Position numbers and translations under genes: made by a program
Source of the DNA: Diphasiastrum complanatum
Lineage: Eukaryota > Streptophyta > Lycopodiopsida > Lycopodiales > Lycopodiaceae
DNA: 64,000 nt
Assembly: GCA_029204225.1 (NCBI GenBank)
Contig: CM055102.1
Coordinates: 16,950,223-17,014,222 of the forward strand
Direction: 5' to 3'
Part shown: positions 1 through 13,739 of the stretch, piece after piece
Layout: every line of letters starts with the position of its first letter
How positions within the stretch are numbered: the stretch's first letter is position 1
The notes under the pieces: model-generated
What the model was told of the DNA's origin: nothing
Seen by the model: the letters and a program-made list of their open reading frames with translations, nothing else
The model's database searches: none

Positions 1-860
<860 letters not shown>

Positions 861-1229
861 AGCTCATGCAATAAGTAGCCTACTCAGAAGCGCACCCAGA
901 TCCAACCTCTCACATTATGTTTTTATGCAGAACTTTCATACCTCTATAGGATTCCTTTTGTATGAAATAAAACTTGCTATCTTATGAAAGTTTCAACAAA
1001 GACTCTAGGCAAGAACAAGGAAAGCATCATAAATCATTACAAAACATTTATAACTGATAGCAATGCGATTTTTCCCTCTCAGTTATTAGATCAAACTTTA
1101 TCATTGATCTCTGTAGCTTAGGATTTCTTTCTTGGTTACTTTGTAGCTTTTTCAAATTAGGTGTAGTTGACGACATCTCGGTGAAAATAGCGGGAATGCA
1201 GTTTGTAATCACCTTCGTGGCGAAGGACA

Positions 1230-2160
1230 TATCAAAGTCCCCTTTTGCCTATCACGTTTTTCTAGGAAGACCTGGGTTGAGGATCGTGCAAGTGGTTCAC
1301 AACTAGGTCACCGGAAAACTCAAATTCGAAAATAGAGAGCAGGCTGTAAAGGTTGATTCAACCACATGGGTGGTGAAATCGAATTACACCAAAAGCTGAT
1401 GACGGATTGTCCACCACTGATTACACAATTGATCGCCCTAGGCAAGCCAAGAGAGGTCATTATGACTTTGAAACAGATATCATGAGATGGACAAACGCAT
1501 TGGCAACCGGTGACTGTATGGCTGGGCATGCTTGTCAACCGGATTCAGATCCAGAACCCAGACGTCTTCACCCAAGTGCTATACCTTGGACACACCAATT
1601 ACTTTTGGGCTGAATATGATCAATGTAGCATGGTTGTTTGAGAAAAAATTTTATTGAGAACCTCGTGGATGATGATTTAGTCCCTTGGCAATATGCTTTT
1701 ATCTACAACGAGGAGATTGAGCTGACCGATGAGTAGATCTTGCAACATATGGACCCAGATTGCTATGGAATGAAACCAACTCACCCACCTCAGAGATCGC
1801 CTATAGCGAAAGTTTCCAAGATAGATCCACCAAAGATGCCAACAACTAAGAAGAACCAGATGAAACAACGCTACAATCAGGTGATCCGATGGAGCAATCT
1901 ATCGAAAGAAGCAATAGCCACGGTGGATATTGATATTCATAATCATGAAGCAAGTATCACACCAGTTCCTAAGAAAGACAACAATGATGAACCCAACTAC
2001 ATGGGCAGGAAAGAAAAAAAGAAAGCGTTGGACTCCTTGAAGTCGGTTTGAATGGACCCAAATGTAGCGTCGTCATCCTCACAGATGACTGATTATCCAA
2101 AGACTACAAGTCGCGTTAAGGTCAACATGTTGAAGGAGGAATCCCGCTGAATGCTAGTTC
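1230..2160 (+). pseudogene. Decayed Gypsy polyprotein remnant (protease/RT linker)
   Basis: Conceptual translation on the plus strand from about 1240 gives a stretch reading like YHVFLGRPGLR, followed about 15 residues later by KLKFENREQAVKV. This resembles the segment after the aspartic protease of plant Ty3/Gypsy elements, where a LGRPWL block precedes a 'KLKF' block. Downstream reading frames at 1407-1613 and 1740-2051 stay partly open but are interrupted by stops and match nothing I recognise. No LTRs were found. The family assignment is an inference from two weak motifs. Confidence 0.35.
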
Positions 2161-2389
2161 ACAAGACCTTCAAGAACTATACCTTGGACGACATGGTAAT
2201 CATAATGTTGCAAGCACAATGAGAACCTGACCAAAATCAGAAACCAACAGGTGGTTTTTGAGATATATTTAGCTTGTTTTGTGTGATTTCTTGTGCTTGG
2301 ACTGTTTTCAGTTAGCGGAGGAGGTGTGAGAGGGTAGTGGAGACCCAAAACAGCCTCTAAGGGCTTGGCATCCATTCACAAAACTGAAA

Positions 2390-2900
2390 AAAACCATAAA
2401 ATTACCTCAAATCTATTTTTTGGGGGAAAAGAGGCAAAACTCCCATTAGATTTTGTTGATTCAAAATCCAATGGGAACCAACCTTTGCACGATTGGCAAC
2501 AATTTCAGGGTATTGTCCCAAACCTGCATAGAAGCCTGTGAAGGTTCCTACCAATGATATCTTGAAAAATGTCAAAAAAAAAACCATAAAAAATTCAAAA
2601 TTTCCTTGAAAAATCAAATTTTTTTTTCAGATATTCATAAGAACCTTCGTGGAGCTCTCTGAAGTTCCATCTTAGTGAGACTAGAGCACAAAGAAGCTTG
2701 CGAAGGTTAGTTCCAAGTATAAGTGCTCTTGCGAAGGTTCCCCAGTTAAAAAAGATAGAAAAATCAGGCAGAACCCTCGTAGACACCCAAATTTTTAATT
2801 CCAGTGGCCAAGAACCTTCATAGAGAATTCTGAAGTTCCATCTCAGTGAGACAAGGACACGGAAGAGCCTACGAAGGTTAGTTTGATTCCAGTGAGCAAA
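2390..2900. repeat. Diverged tandem repeat, about 175-bp unit
   Basis: The block GAACCTTC...GAAGTTCCATCT.AGTGAGAC...CGAAGGTTAG occurs at about 2640-2710 and again at about 2811-2882. Shorter echoes (GAAGGTTCC) lie at 2540 and 2735. The copies differ at many positions, so the array is old. No open reading frame of note overlaps it. Confidence 0.55.
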
Positions 2901-5900
2901 AAATTGGATTTGAGTGCCTAAAAAACACTAAAATCAGAGGGGAACTGTTGGCCTAATCATGCTTGAAGACTCTCGTGGGTTGTTTTTACTTAATCCCTAA
3001 AATTTTGTTCCCATGGGAGCAGAAGGATGTTAAGTGATTTTGTAGCCCTCTCTCAAAATCTTGCCTTGATTTGAGGGGCCTAATAACAAATTTTGTTGAT
3101 GTGTATGGGAAGACAACATTGGAGATAGGGATCCAGTAAGAATCACGCTAGATTGGTTCATGCCAATCGTTTTTCCCGGTAACACTTGCGTTTTTGGGCA
3201 TGGAAGGCTACCTCGGACTAACTCCTTGATTGATTGGAAAAATCAGAGTGCCACGGTCGAATCAGCTTCTTCTGAACTTTGCCACGGAAAAGTGAGGCAG
3301 ATGGAACATTTTTCCAGAGATGGCATTAGTGTGGTCGTAGTTTGGAAACAACTCTGTTTCCTAGTGTAGGCCGCAGGTGGAGGTGCCACAAATTGAAGCT
3401 GAAAAGCATTGTTGGTTTCGTCGCTAGTTGCTTAAAAAATTTTTATGCATGTCCTTTCTTAAGAGTGAACCGAATGCATGTAAGGTGATTGGCCTACCAG
3501 TGGTAGCATGTTAGCAATGAGTGTCATTGAGTGCTGCATGCTTGTGGGTCTTACTAACTTTGCATGGATTTTTTTTGGGTTGGTGGAATTTTTCCTGGAA
3601 TCAATGTAGTCAAGTTTGAAAAGGTGATTTTTGAGAAGTCCACCTAATTTGACCTTGAGGATGATTTATCGATTTCTACGTTCGAGAATGAAGATGAAGA
3701 CATAAGTTTGTTAATTCTAACAATAAATTTATGATTTTAGATCTAAATTAGAATTACCGACAAATTTGTGCTTTTCAAAGATGATATAGTTCTCAGGCAT
3801 ATACCCAGTTTAGGAATTCAATTCCTTGGTACGATGCTATTTAAACCAATTAACTCTGAAGTATTGGTACTCCCTATAAATGGAGTTAAATTGTGTTTTT
3901 TTCGGTTTTCTCTTTTTCAAATCGGTGGAACACCCCAGTTGGTTATTGTGGTTTTGATGATTTTGGTAATTAAAATTGAACAAACCAAAGATTTTGAGAT
4001 ATTTGTTAAATAATTAATGGTGGAAAATTCATAGTATTTGGAGATCATTCTTTATTCAACAATATTATTTGGAGTGAATACAATGTAGAAAGTACTCAAA
4101 TCCAAATCTTGTTTCCCATTAATTACAAATAACTTTAACGAAGTAATTTTTAAGCCAGTAAGTGAAAAGGGAAAATAGTCCAATTTTATTGGAAAAATCG
4201 TAATAATAGGAATTAATAAAAAATTGATTTTATTTCCAGTTAAATCCTATGGTGAACTATATTCAAAAGATCAGACTAGTAGTGTTTTCATACTAGTAGA
4301 TGAGTTTTTGGTATATTGGTCATTCAGCCCAGGTATAAGATAGAAAATGAAATTGTTTTAGGCTTTTTCCTACAGTCATTAATTTTAACATTTACTAATG
4401 TCGTTACGTCTTCTGGATACCTTAGCTGAAATATATTTTCAGGGAACTGAAAATTCTAAGGAGGGAAGAAGAGTGGACCTCAGTGGTAGTAAGTGTGATC
4501 GGGAAATGTATTTCGTAGTTAGGATTTTGTTAATCCCTTTAAATAATTGCTTAATACCAGACATTAATTTCCTGGATAGAATTTATTTAGTTGAATTAAT
4601 AACTGATATCTTTGTGACCATTGGTTTATCCGCAGTTTGGATGTGAATTGTGAAGTTAGAAGTAGAATCTGATACATGGATTACATTGGATCTGTTAATT
4701 GATAGAAGCTTGTATCTAGAGTTAATACTCTTGGATCCATGGGGATTTGAAGCTTATCATTAACCTGGTAGAAATGTAATGATGAACCATGTAAATTCTT
4801 CTGTTTAGATCACATGATCGGATGTGGATTCATGGTATCCATCTTATAGGCATGCCAGTCATCCAAATAAAAAGGGATTCTCCAGTTTTGGGAACAAGAG
4901 ATAATTTCCTATGTGAATTATAGGACAACTAGAGGATATGTGGATCTCTAGAATATCAGATAAGGCGGTTAAGGGTTTTTTGGAAGGAAAACCTGATGGT
5001 AGAGGACATCAGTAATTTTGGAAAGGAAATTCTAAGATTGTAAAGATCTGATGATCAATGATGTATTTTAGTATCTTGTCGCGATATGGGAAAAATAAAA
5101 CCGTTTGATCAAATGTGGGGTATTTTGGAAAATTTTGAGGTTTAATCTAGATAAACTGATGATAAACAAACAAATGGAAGGGAGGGTGGTGGTGACAACG
5201 GTAGATGGTGTGGATGATAGACACGTGGTGTCCCATTATCTACAAATCAGAGGCCCTCAAATCTATTTCTCGCTTTCTTAATTAATCCTGTACCTGTTAA
5301 TAATTTCTCGAATATGGACATCAGACTCGTTTATATGATTCTTTTCAGCATGAACTTATTCTTCTAAAAGACTGTTATGTCATATAAGTGACTACTTGTG
5401 TGAATAGACTTGGAATTTACATAAATTCTAAGGTTAAAGTGTTTCAATTTCTTAAACCTAGAATATCTCTTTTTGCATAAATGGATTTCGATAGAATGAT
5501 AGTTTCTGTCAGTCGAATTGAAAATATTTGAAGGAAAAATCTTGTTTGTAGAATCCTTTATTGGAATGCACTTATTACTAACTTTTCTTGGATTTGGATA
5601 TTTTCATATGTCATCTTTCCAGTTAACTTTTATACAAATTGATAATTTCTTTAAAAGGAGGGGGTGAAGTGGTGGCATAAAATTCTATTTGGGAATTTGT
5701 AGGTTGCATATTATTTTGGAAGAGAACCAACAATGGTATAGAAATGAGATTTGGTCTGAAAGTAATTTCGGATAGATTCAGAGTAAGATATCTAATTGGA
5801 ACTTTTTGAAAAAGAGAAATTCTCTAGGGATTGTGTGGACAATCAGGATCTAGAACATGTTTGAAATTTAAATCATTATCTCAAGTAATGTAGTAAAAGG

Positions 5901-7480
5901 TCAAAGGTTACAAATTCCATCTTAATTGGAATAGAAGTAAGTTTGATCAGAATTTAAGTCTGAGAGTTCTATATTGGGTCAACCTAATCTTAGTTTAGGT
6001 ACTAGGATCAGTGAGGGGTTGATTAAGTGAAAGAAATTATGTAGTTAGAAGGTAAGTTGGTGTTAGGGCCATTTTTGGCAGGGGATTGGTCCAGTTAAAA
6101 CGTCCTAAAAAAGTCAAGGGGCACCACTACTGATGGTGGCTATGCCCTACGTGAGTAACGAAGGTGCTGCCACATCCAATCCTGGGCGCTTCCTCTGTTC
6201 CCCGTGCTCCCCAATCAATGAGAGTTTTCCAGGCTCTCAGAGATACGGTTGCAAGGAGGGGGTGCTAGTACTTTTGGTGCAATGATTCACTAGCTTTCTA
6301 GAATTATGGTTCCGTAAAAACTTATGATCGCTAATTCGCTAATGTCTCTTTCCCCATTGAATTTGGCTAACAATTAGTAAAGATCTTACATGGGCTAGAA
6401 ATCGATTTACTGTCTATGATGTGCTCGTGGGGTGCAAGTTATACGCACAGCTTTGTTTGCTAAGCGGCGGTATTTTCGCCAACCGTCGGGTCTAGGTATT
6501 TCACTAGACAGTACCGACAACGGGTGTGACTAGTGCGACGCTTTAACCAAGGTGGTGTTTTTCAACCACGGATGGTGGACGGCCCGCTCTGGTGTTTCAC
6601 AGAGGTCGGGTCCAATTAATACGCTTCATAATGGAAAAAACGTAAGAAACACTTCAAAAACTTGACGATTCCATATAGCCGTTTAAAATCTAACTCAGCA
6701 AGATGTTAACTACCCAACCTACGGTTCTCTCCGTACAACACATTCTAAATCAGTACGAAACAAAATTTATTCACTTAACACTTTTCCTAAACAAGTTGGA
6801 AATAGGCAGTCATCGTTCTAATTAGCCATGTCGCATCTGTTTATAAAATATTACGATTCCAGACTGAATTTAAATTTTGGCTAAAAACGATTCACTATAA
6901 TGCACAATCGACCCATACTCTACGACAATCCATTCACTAGTTAGGTACTTGCAATTACTGAATTCAAACAAACAACATTCGCATTGCAAGCAAGTGATTC
7001 TGAGTTCATACTACCGGTAAACCCACAAATACGCATAGACCTGATACTTCAATGTCTACTTGTTCAAGAAAAGGATCACAATCATTTAGGTCCCGATGGG
7101 GACATGGCAAATGCGGAATTATTGAAATGATTAGGTCCTCATACAGTTACACAATGCATTCTCAGTATCCTATCATTCATTCAATGAGCGAAAGCAAGTA
7201 CGGACGTCAAGCACCCACATTCCAATTGAAAGCAAGTAAACACGAGAATAAAAATCGATGTGAGGTAAACCCATACCTCAGAGTGAATATAGGTGACCGG
7301 AAATCGTTGAAGTACTAGTCATGAATGCCACTTTTGGTCTGAGGTAGCTTTGCCTTTGTTCTTCAGAGAGTCGTTTGCACTTGTCGTTTTCTGTCGATAC
7401 TTGAACAGGTAGCGAGATCAGAGAACAAAAACTTTACCACAAGTCATTGGAAGGATCCACAGGGCACCGAAAAAATCAGT
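2900..7480. other. Intergenic stretch without recognisable genes
   Basis: Short open frames (for example 3160-3369, 4398-4646 and 7052-7318) have no recognisable motif, no supporting splice pattern and AT-rich composition typical of non-coding DNA here. A weak TTTTTGGC-GGGGATTGG string near 6070-6090 resembles a degraded Gypsy primer-binding region. It is followed by a somewhat GC-richer block at 6120-6620 that could be old retrotransposon leader. I cannot assign anything firmly. Confidence 0.5.
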
Positions 7481-7990
7481 AGGCAGGCAGGCTTTGTAGG
7501 TCGCAGACAGCTGCTATGCGATTGTGGGCAACGCTCGCATCAGTGGACAGGTCGCAACAGGTCCAGCAGATCTGATTTTTCACTCAGAGGTCGGATTTTC
7601 CTTCTCTTAGAAATTGTGCTTGGAGGCTGGAACCAACTAGGCAGGTTGCAAACATGTGGAACAGGCAGACGCAGACAGGCTGTAGACAGTGATCAGAGGT
7701 GTGTAGGCAGACTTCCGCAGACATACAAGTAGAGAAGGTGGCCTCCAGTGAGCACCCAGAGAGCAGGGGACAGACGGGCAGATCGCAGGGCCTGCAATGC
7801 AGAACACAGGGCAAGCAGGGCAGCGATGAGCTGCAAGCAGCCAGCAGGTAGGTCGCAGACCTGAGATAGGCAGTCCGCAGACAGGCCACAGGCAGGTGTA
7901 GGCAGCGAGGAGTAGGAGTAGGTAGGTCAAGGCAGGCAGAAACGGCCGCAGACAGACAGAAAGCAGCCGCTCTGAGGGCACATAGAGGGC
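7480..7990. repeat. CAG/CAGA-rich low-complexity block
   Basis: The plus strand is built from irregular repeats of GCAGACAG, GGCAGGCAG and GGTCGCAGAC. This keeps several minus-strand frames open, one running 174 codons (7584-8108). The predicted product is a monotonous Cys/Leu/Ala/Pro string with no domain. I read this as degenerate minisatellite DNA rather than a gene. Confidence 0.6.
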
Positions 7991-8109
7991 AGAGGCTGTG
8001 AGCAGTTGATGAGGCAGCCTCTAACGAGATGTGACAACGATTGCACAAAGTGGTATAAGCCTTCTCCACAACTTCTTGCTTTGAGGATAACAAGTATACG
8101 ACGCACATT

Positions 8110-9104
8110 CACCAATCAACCTCTCAACGGTTAGTAAACATCAGTTGACATTCACTCATCTCCAAACAACCATGCCATTCTTTCAACCCTACAACAAAAG
8201 GTGATTGCTTTTCAATCACACATTCTAATATGAAGTAAAAAAATAGAAGTAACACACATTTGCATTCGATAATGGCATTAATCCTTCAATGGACCAGAAT
8301 CTTTCAAACATATGATGAACAATGATAGTCACCTCACAAACAAATGCAAACACTAAACCCTCTTAAGCATTGAAACCCTCCAACTCTCAACACATTCTAC
8401 CATCCATCAATGAGCAAGAAGCAAACATCCACTATCCTTCTGATGTGTGAGAGACTACCACCACAACCTAAAACAAAAGTAAGATAGCAAGAAGTAACTA
8501 CCTTAACACCAAAAACACTAATCAATGAAACACCCACTCACCCTCTCCCTTAAGCATAACATTACTCCCAAAACTACTTAACACCACTCTCAAAATAGGT
8601 AACCACAAAACCACTAACCTTTTTCCACAACATCATGCAACACAATGATCAACCCACCAAACAACCAATTGTAAGAAACTACAACCGTTCAATCAACCAT
8701 ACTATGTTTCACCACCCCACAATCTTGCACTTGGTACAAACCCTAACATCCCCATTCAACCAACTAGCATTGAGCAACTAACATTCACAATAACAAAGTG
8801 GACCTAACCAACAAGCCCTCTCATTCAAACAAGCTCTCAATAATACTAACACCCAAAAGCACTAACTCACAAATACACTAACTCTCAACACACATCCACA
8901 AATACAAAGAGTTGGCTCCTTTTTATAGGAAAACCCAAGTGTCCCCCTTCAAAATGAGGCTTTGCCAATTTTCATGCCCTTCAAGCCCTCTTTGCCATTT
9001 GTCCTCAACCCATTTGATCTTCATTCTTGTTTAAGATTACTTTTGATTAAACTTCCGCCGGGGGATGTATATATTTTTTTCATCAATGTATGTACTAGTT
9101 TTTT
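8110..9104. other. Intergenic, no gene seen
   Basis: The plus strand is rich in CA, AAC and ACC and poor in G, with no open frame worth reporting. It lies upstream of the ankyrin gene and may contain its promoter, but no core element can be pinned down. Confidence 0.5.
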
Positions 9105-9180
9105 CTATCAATAAATGCACCAAGGGTCTTCTAGTTTTTTCTAGCAATAAATGCCTATCAATAAATGCACCAAGGGTCTT
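9105..9180. repeat. 26-bp direct repeat pair
   Basis: The 26 bases at 9105-9130 (starting CTATCAATAAATGCACC) recur exactly at 9155-9180. The intervening 24 bases share the CTAG-T6-CTA pattern that precedes the first copy. A short local duplication in the upstream region of the ankyrin gene. Confidence 0.85.
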
Positions 9181-9189
9181 AGTAGAAAA

Positions 9190-9345
9190 GACTACATGAG
9201 GAGAATAAGAAGAAGAAGAAATAAAGCCTAAGAATAGGAAGGAGAAGAAGAAGAAATAAAGCCAAAGGAGAGAATAGAATAGGAAGAAGGAGAAGAAGAA
9301 ATAAAGCCAAAGGAGATGAAAGGGATGATGAAAGAAGAAAGAAGC
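9190..9345. repeat. Purine-rich minisatellite ahead of the ankyrin gene
   Basis: The plus strand is almost purely purine. A unit containing GAAGAAGAAATAAAGCC occurs three times at about 9211, 9247 and 9291, separated by AGGAGA/GGAAG-rich filler. It lies 75-230 bases before the start codon at 9421, so it is probably promoter-proximal or 5' UTR DNA. A homopurine tract of this kind can form a triplex, but that is inference only. Confidence 0.7.
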
Positions 9346-9420
9346 AGTGGGAAGCGCTGTGGATGGGCAAGAGACGAGGGTGGATGGGTTTGATGCTCAA
9401 GGCCGGTAGCTAGAAGAAGA

Positions 9421-10993
9421 ATGCACAGCAGATCTAGCCGCGCCCTACACAGGTTGGAGAGAAAGCTTCTTGAAGCATCTGCTACGGGCCGGCTGCGTCG
9501 TGTGTTACGTGTTCTTCAAAAATATGGCAACATTCATGCCAGCAGGAAGGCAAAAAGAGCAGCCAGGTCTTTGGGATCTTCGGATGACACAAGAGAGCAG
9601 GTTGATGGATTTTCTAAGAGGATTGGGGTTTGCAAGGATTGTCATGTCTCCCGGACTAGGCATGCTTCTTCTACTTGTGATTGTTTTACACTCCAAAGCG
9701 ATGATGGAAGTCGTCTCAAGGTGGATAGACACAATCTTAAAAGTACAAGTTCCAGTAGCAGGAGAAAACCTAAGAAAGATGACATTAGGCAGGCAGTAAG
9801 CATGATCAACATCAATTGCATGGACTCAGAGGGTTTAACTCCTCTCCATTACGCATGCCGCTCTAGATCACACGAATTGGTAGAGTTTCTGATTTCAGAA
9901 GGGGCTGATCCTAGGGTTCAAGATGGCATGGGCAACACACCTTTACACATTGCGGCAAAGTTGGGGTCCGCCAAGATCATATCAGTTTTGAGAGATGCAG
10001 GAGGTGACATGGAGGCTTTCAATCACGAGCAGGCCACGCCATTAGATTTTGTGTTGGCAAGACTAGAAACTTTGAAAAAGAAGCAGGAAGCAATTCATAA
10101 TTGTTCAAAGTTTGCTGAGCAGGAAAACTGGGGCACTCGTCTTGTGGAAGAACTGAGTGATGGAGAAGACAATTGGTGGGGAAGGGAATGGGAAGAACCT
10201 TCTTATGAGAAGGATGTTGAAGATGGGGATTGGAAAAGAGATTATTTTCAGAGGAAGCCGAAGGATAGGCTGGAAGGGGGCCTGTTGAAAGAGAGAGAGG
10301 AGAGAAGAAAACAAATTCTGGAGGAGAGGGCAAGGGAGTCCAGGAGAATTTTGGCCGAGGAAGAAGCAAAGGACAGAGCCTGGAGGATACAAGTGCTGCA
10401 GAAGAAAAGTTCTGAACGATTTAGGCTTTATGAGCAGTCATGGAACAAGTTTTCTAAGTCTTGTAATTTGTGCCTCTCTTATCGAGATGTGCCTTTTCCA
10501 GTAGAGAAAGGGGAAGAAGGAGACCTGGCAAGGGTTCTTTTGCACGGAGTTCCTCCGGAAGAGCAGAAGAGACTCTTGAGGAAAGAAGTGCTTCGGTGGC
10601 ATCCAGGTATGTTCATTCTTCATGATTATAACTATGTCTTTGACCGGAAGTCCTGTGTTATGGCTGTCACATGTCTTGTTCCTAATCTGCATGGATTTTA
10701 GGTCATGGGTGCTTGCATGTGAGAAACATGGAGAAGAAGAGAGGGGGAAGCCATATATATAAGTACATTGCATAGCAAAGTATTTCGCTCTATTGGTTTG
10801 CAATGGTGGGGGGAAAGCGAGAGAGCTCTTTTCTTAATAGCGATGTGTGTTGTGCATGTCCACAGATAAGTTTTTGCAGAAGTGCGGAACTAGGTTACAA
10901 GGGCCAGATCACGAGCGAATATTAGGACGAGTTAATGAAATATTCCAAGCTCTTCACCAGCTGTATAGCAGCCTGGTTCCTATGAAGTTGTAA
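9421..10993 (+). CDS. NF-kappa-B inhibitor-like 1 type ankyrin/J-like protein
   Basis: Two exons, 9421-10606 and 10866-10993, encode 437 residues. The intron 10607-10865 has GT and AG ends and splits the Asp codon of an HPD tripeptide. Seen in the sequence: a basic N-terminus (1-55); a Cys-containing linker (71-88); two clear ankyrin repeats with the GLTPLHYA and GNTPLHIAA cores (about 136-168 and 169-201) and a partial third with ATPLDF; a highly charged helical segment rich in E/R/K (about 280-345); and a C-terminal block ending RWHPDKF...LYSSLVPMKL that resembles a J-domain helix pair with HPD. This order is that of the NFKBIL1 family, whose animal member is a nuclear protein linked to mRNA processing and inflammation; the plant role is not well known. 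The start is the first ATG after a long non-coding purine tract. No frame damage is visible. Confidence 0.85.
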
Positions 10994-12950
10994 TTTAGAA
11001 CAGCCAACTTGTAACATTCATGTATATTCATTCTTTCCATCTCTACTATGGAATAGCAAAGATGATTAAGGTACCTTTCGATATTTGTTCACAGTCATGG
11101 AAATCAGGACTTTGCTTTCAGTCTCTTCAAACCTGGCTTAGTTTTAAGACGGATTGGAGTTAATAGATGTAAGATAGGTCTCCAAGATCATTAACTTCAG
11201 GAGGGCTGGAGTTTTAATCTGAAGTGGATTGCAGGAGGCTACTGAAGTAAGAAACATAAAAAGCGATGGGTGGAGGAACAGTGCGACTCAGGCTTGATAG
11301 TGGGTTGTCACCATATACTGTGAGCACATGTCAAAATCTCAGTATTTACTTTTTTGAACTCCATATCACCTTAGCATGGACAATTCAAGTATTGCCTTAG
11401 CCAGAATTTGCACCACAGCCCGACTTGATATCTTCGTCGAATTTCATTTTTGCAACATCATGAACAATGCATGTTGTCAGTCTGAATTGAAACGGTTAAA
11501 GTTTTACAGTTTCCAATGCCCATTAATTTGTGGTTTGCACATTGAGGTCCATTCACACACGTACCCTGACTTCAAACACCTGGATCACATTGAATGACGG
11601 ATAGAGGGATCAAGATTCCACATTGTACTAAGCATTATCATTTGATACAAAAAGTAACAGGGCTTGTGATTTGTGGCCCAAAAAGGCATCGCAAGAGTTC
11701 ACAAGCTGTAGGCACCTAAGGGAGCCTTTCAATTTGTGGTCAGTTTTATCCATATAACAGAGTTGTACATCCAAAATAGCATGCACGTTTCCCCTTCTAA
11801 CAGACTCAGAACATAAACAAATAATTTTTTGTGCAAATAGAGCTTTCCTTCAAATAGCGCGCTTTCTTAGGACTTATCCAAGATATATGAGCTTAAGGAT
11901 GCAAAGGCTCGCGAGGACACAATGACTGTGCTAGTTATTGTCAAGAATCACGTGACAGGCGTTTCTTGATGTATTTTTATTAAAGGAAATGAATTTGAGT
12001 TCTAATAACAGTAAGATCGGTCATCAGGACACTCATGTGCCTGTTTCCAGAATAACCTGAAACACTGACAATCTGTCATAGCAGAGGAGCTTGGTCTTCA
12101 TTGTTTACTTTGTGTTCAATTGAAGCTCTATCTGTTCCTGTAGCACACCTCCAGGATCCAGAGCTGAATTGGGAAGGTCTTCACATTCATTTCCTTCTAA
12201 ACAATGTGTGCACAAAACATGAAGAGCATTAAACTTCTGGAGGACATTTCCATAAACCTTTCATATATGCTTAATTGGGTTCCATCTTAGAGTTGGCACC
12301 ATAGCAGGAAAAGTTACAAGGATTGTTGCATGCTCGGCTTATGAAAAAATGGATGAGTGTCTTATATGGTCTCTTATTTTTTCTTACATTATAAAATCAA
12401 ATGCTCACATAAACAGCAGATCGAGATCTTGGATGTGAGAAAGATGATAATATCACATTTCCTAGGATACATGAATTTGGCATCTTGAAGACAGTACAAT
12501 CAAAATGTGAATGCTGGTCTTTAGAATTGTAATCAAAAGAATAAGAATGAAAATGGCTTGAAAGTGCACCATAGTTATGATTGTGTTGAACTAGAATTGG
12601 TCAATGAACTTTTCCTTGTTGACCACTAGTTGGAGGTCTAAATTTTTTAGGTAACTCACTTTGTTCTATATGGTGTCAATATCTTCTATGTCAATCTATT
12701 CTGCCATAATTAAGTAAGTTAATTTCAAATCACTATATATTTCGAGAGAGTATTTTGCAACTTGTAACACAAAAGAAATGTTTTTCATGAATGTTAGAAT
12801 ATTTTTGCACATGTTAGTTGACATTTTGCCACACCTGATTTATCTAATCAACGGGTGCATATTGAAAGCATCAATTGTCACTACTTTTTTCCTCGCTCAA
12901 GATCAGAAAAAAGGTTTGAAGCATACTCACGTAGTTTTTTTCCTCGCATT

Positions 12951-12987
12951 GGGGAGAGAGAGAGAGAGGGGGTGGGGGGGGGGGGTG
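12951..12987. repeat. (GA)n tract joined to a G12 run
   Basis: GGGGAGAGAGAGAGAGAG runs into a near-pure guanine stretch with twelve consecutive G at 12974-12985. Such G-runs next to GA repeats recur elsewhere in this window. Confidence 0.9.
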
Positions 12988-13683
12988 GTTTGTAAAGTTG
13001 TACAAACTACTCACTTACCTAGTCGCTGTTATCTAATCGTAAGATGTTCATGTTTTTATGCCTCTACCATTGCTTTGAAGGATTTGAATCTTTCAAAACT
13101 TCAAACTTCTTCTCAAGCAAATAGATCCAAGACTTTCTAAGAGGCAATCTTGGATGGCAAGGCTATCTAGACCAAGTCTCGACACTTGTACCAATACGCG
13201 ACACATGCATGACAAAACTCGACCCAACACAAAGATGTGTATACCATGTCTGAAAAAGCATTATATTGAGGGACTTTTGTAGTCAGAAAAATGAGCTTTA
13301 TTTTTAATAGCAATGTGTTGTCTGTGGCCATATCTATTGATATTATATGTGGACAATTGGTTGCTTGTTGATACTTCCACATGTAATGTGTTGACTATTG
13401 GCATATGTTGACATGAATTGCGTAAATGAATATTTCACCAAAATTAATCTGTTGGAATGTGCTTTCATCAAATAACTAGAATTGGTGGCCAATATTGCCA
13501 CCTCTATATTTCCAGCTTCTATTTGTAGATTATGTTTTTTGATACTCATGTCAACAAACCAAGCCTTGACAAGTATTTATGTATTTTTTGTGATTGGCAA
13601 CTTACTATCATGTGGTAATTTAAATAGTCAAGAGTAAGCTATTTCATCAACAAATGTTTGCTTGTTCCTTGAGTCGTGATTTA

Positions 13684-13739
13684 CTTATTATAGCGAACAA
13701 GATTGTTCACGCTTATTATAGCGAACAAGATTGTTCACA
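13684..13739. repeat. 28-bp tandem duplication with internal dyad
   Basis: Two copies, differing only at the last base, lie head to tail at 13684-13711 and 13712-13739. Each contains GAACAAGATTGTTC, an interrupted palindrome. Confidence 0.9.

Noticed and set aside
6060-6620. Gypsy leader with primer-binding site
   Set aside because: Only a partial TTTTTGGC...GGGGATTGG match; no LTR pair or coding remains nearby.
7584-8108. 174-codon Cys-rich minus-strand frame as a secreted peptide gene
   Set aside because: Composition follows directly from CAG/CAGA repeats; no signal peptide, no domain, and neighbouring frames are equally open.
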